Below, piece after piece: positions 4,440 to 5,442 of a stretch of 5,442 nucleotides of DNA. The stretch covers positions 1-5,442 of the forward strand of contig JAGYMJ010000136.1 in the NCBI GenBank assembly GCA_018400625.1. The letters run 5' to 3'. The stretch's first letter is position 1, and each line of letters starts with the position of its first letter. The position numbers were made by a program, and so were the translations under genes. The notes beneath the pieces are model-generated. The model was not told where the DNA came from and did not search any database. It saw only the letters and a list, made by a program, of their open reading frames with translations. This DNA is from Planctomycetota bacterium (GTDB taxonomy: Bacteria > Planctomycetota > Brocadiia > SM23-32).

Positions 4440-5442
4440 TTAAATTTTATTCATCCCCTCTGTGACATAGAAAATAACCTCCCCCAACCCGTAGCCCACC
4501 CAGGCAAAAACTGGTATGAAGAGTACATTGGCCAGGATTATGTTTCCCGTAGCCCATGCGATTATAGCCAGAACGCCCCCAACTATTCCGCCGAGCCATG
4601 CCCCCACAACCACTTCCTGCTCTGTTCCTTGCAAATACTCTTTAACGGCAATTCCCAACAAAGCACCACCTGCAGCTCCCAATGCTATACCTATTGCCAC
4701 GGGCAGTACAGCAATTACGAGGAGACCTGCTACTGCTCCGAGTGCTCCGAGTAAACTACCACCAAAAATCCCAAGACAAAGACAGATCAATCCACCAATA
4801 ATCACTAAACAAATACCGCCCAGCACGCTTTCTTTTTCATTCTCCCACACATCTATTATCCTATAAAAGGTCCAATAAAAGGTCCAAATAATTCCACCCA
4901 ATAAACTCGCAATTCCAGCAATTGATGCTAGGTCCCACTGAGAGGGTGAGTAGGGAATATAGCTGGGGAATGAACCCCGCAAGATTCCCACAAACCCGAC
5001 AAACGTAGCTATTCCGGCAAACACCCACGGAAGAAGTTCCAATTTTTGTCGTAGGCATTCTTTCCGGTACCTAAGTTCTTCCGCGTTATCATTGACTTTT
5101 TTCTGCAGCTGGTCAGCGATTGTGTCGTCCCAAGGGTATTTCTGCTTCAGCTTCTTTAGCACCTGGACGGCCGATTCACTAGAGTCAAATTCCGTTTCTT
5201 CATAGGCCTTCCATTCTGCCTGGTATTTCTCACGGAGTTTTTCCGCCTTATCCTTGACCTTTTGAACATCCTCATCCTGGCCAATATAAGGCTCAACTTC
5301 CTCGTATCTTTCGAGAATAGCCGGAAAATGCCGCGTTTCAAAAGCTGACTTCGCTTCCTCGATAAAAGACTCCCGCATGAGCTTCTCTGCGCGGTCTCTT
5401 ACCTCCTGTGCATCAGGATGGTTTTTTACATAATCACCGGTC
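4440..5442 (-). CDS. C-terminal part of the same kinase: repeat stalk and polytopic membrane domain
   Basis: This frame is open to the right edge and ends with TAA at 4442-4440. Its last 39 bases repeat the left end of the window, and joining them continues the kinase frame in phase to residue 1,074. Residues 719-766 and 767-814 (joined numbering) are two ungapped 48-residue tandem repeats, both with EEA, YEE and AEKL motifs, of TPR-like helical character. A charged helical segment follows to about 873. After that come six or seven hydrophobic segments: about 877-895, 912-934, 947-967, 968-1007 (long, probably two), 1018-1038 and 1041-1067. They are rich in Gly and Ala in glycine-zipper style. 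No charged residue occurs from about V947 to V1007. I infer a membrane anchor or intramembrane sensor, since no sizeable extracellular domain such as PASTA is seen. An ATG at 5378 could start a separate 312-residue protein, but it lies inside the repeat region and has no convincing ribosome binding site. If the ends do not join, this is the tail of a close paralogue. Confidence 0.85.
   Translation of the reverse strand, partial: TGDYVKNHPDAQEVRDRAEKLMRESFIEEAKSAFETRHFPAILERYEEVEPYIGQDEDVQKVKDKAEKLREKYQAEWKAYEETEFDSSESAVQVLKKLKQKYPWDDTIADQLQKKVNDNAEELRYRKECLRQKLELLPWVFAGIATFVGFVGILRGSFPSYIPYSPSQWDLASIAGIASLLGGIIWTFYWTFYRIIDVWENEKESVLGGICLVIIGGLICLCLGIFGGSLLGALGAVAGLLVIAVLPVAIGIALGAAGGALLGIAVKEYLQGTEQEVVVGAWLGGIVGGVLAIIAWATGNIILANVLFIPVFAWVGYGLGEVIFYVTEGMNKI
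4734..4752. repeat. 9-bp tandem repeat in the membrane domain (LGA twice)
   Basis: TGCTCCGAG is repeated twice with one extra matching base, encoding LGA-LGA at residues 972-977 within the long glycine-rich hydrophobic stretch. It is in frame and most likely a slippage product. Confidence 0.85.
4863..4886. repeat. Perfect 12-bp tandem duplication (WTFY twice)
   Basis: ATAAAAGGTCCA occurs twice in direct succession. On the coding strand this gives WTFY-WTFY at residues 927-934, at the end of the second membrane segment. It is an in-frame duplication, probably from replication slippage, and may vary in copy number. Confidence 0.95.
5404..5442. repeat. Terminal direct repeat, right copy
   Basis: This is the second copy of bases 1-39. 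If the molecule is a circle, these bases should be removed to give the true length of 5,403 bp. They encode the same kinase residues as the left copy, in the same frame relative to the adjoining coding sequence. Confidence 0.97.

Noticed and set aside
4440..5378. Separate 312-residue membrane protein starting at the ATG at 5378
   Set aside because: The frame is open upstream to the window edge and continues the kinase across the identical ends. The ATG falls inside a repeat unit (AEKLM), and no good Shine-Dalgarno sequence is placed before it. It remains possible only if the ends do not join.
1..5442. Type VI secretion locus
   Set aside because: The kinase, phosphatase and FHA trio resembles the PpkA/PppA/Fha1 pathway, but no secretion component is present, and the zinc ribbon and polytopic kinase tail do not point to that system.

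Overview
The window holds one compact, single-strand gene cluster for reversible Ser/Thr phosphorylation. Read along the minus strand the order is: an FHA-domain phosphothreonine reader with an N-terminal zinc ribbon (4297 to 3125), a PP2C-family protein phosphatase (3123 to 2368), and a large Hanks-type Ser/Thr kinase (2261 to the left edge, continuing from the right edge to 4440). I see no other gene, tRNA, rRNA, CRISPR array, transposase, replication protein or relaxase on either strand.

The key observation is that the two ends of the window are the same sequence: bases 1-39 equal bases 5404-5442. Joining the ends over this 39-bp overlap gives a 5,403-bp unit. The kinase frame that runs off the left edge continues, in frame and without a stop, into the open frame at the right edge, giving one 1,074-residue protein. 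The join also completes a pair of tandem 48-residue repeats: repeat 1 is cut by the window edge and repeat 2 lies wholly in the right part. The simplest reading is that the window is a closed circle written out linearly with a short assembly overlap. The alternatives are a collapsed tandem array of the same cassette, or two adjacent paralogous operons that share 39 bp.

On the joined unit about 95% is coding (5,154 of 5,403 bp), all in one direction. The non-coding DNA is a 142-bp gap upstream of the FHA gene, a 106-bp gap upstream of the kinase, and 1 bp between FHA and phosphatase genes. If this is a free circle it has no recognisable means of replicating itself, which is what makes it worth a second look.

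The likely working model (inference from domain families): the membrane-anchored kinase phosphorylates proteins, perhaps itself; the PP2C enzyme removes the phosphates; and the FHA protein binds the phosphothreonine and passes the signal on. The same three parts form the threonine phosphorylation pathway of type VI secretion (PpkA, PppA, Fha1) and occur in Gram-positive kinase/phosphatase systems, but no secretion gene is present here. The organism is a bacterium using Shine-Dalgarno initiation; AGAGGA, GAGGG and AAGGGG precede the three starts. Base composition looks intermediate and codon use mixed (frequent ATA, AGG and GAG). I cannot assign a phylum with confidence. The kinase domain style, with an SGEAEVYLV nucleotide loop and a DPxxRWxxxEVxxWLxG end, reminds me of kinases from spirochaetes and anaerobic Firmicutes, but this is an impression only.
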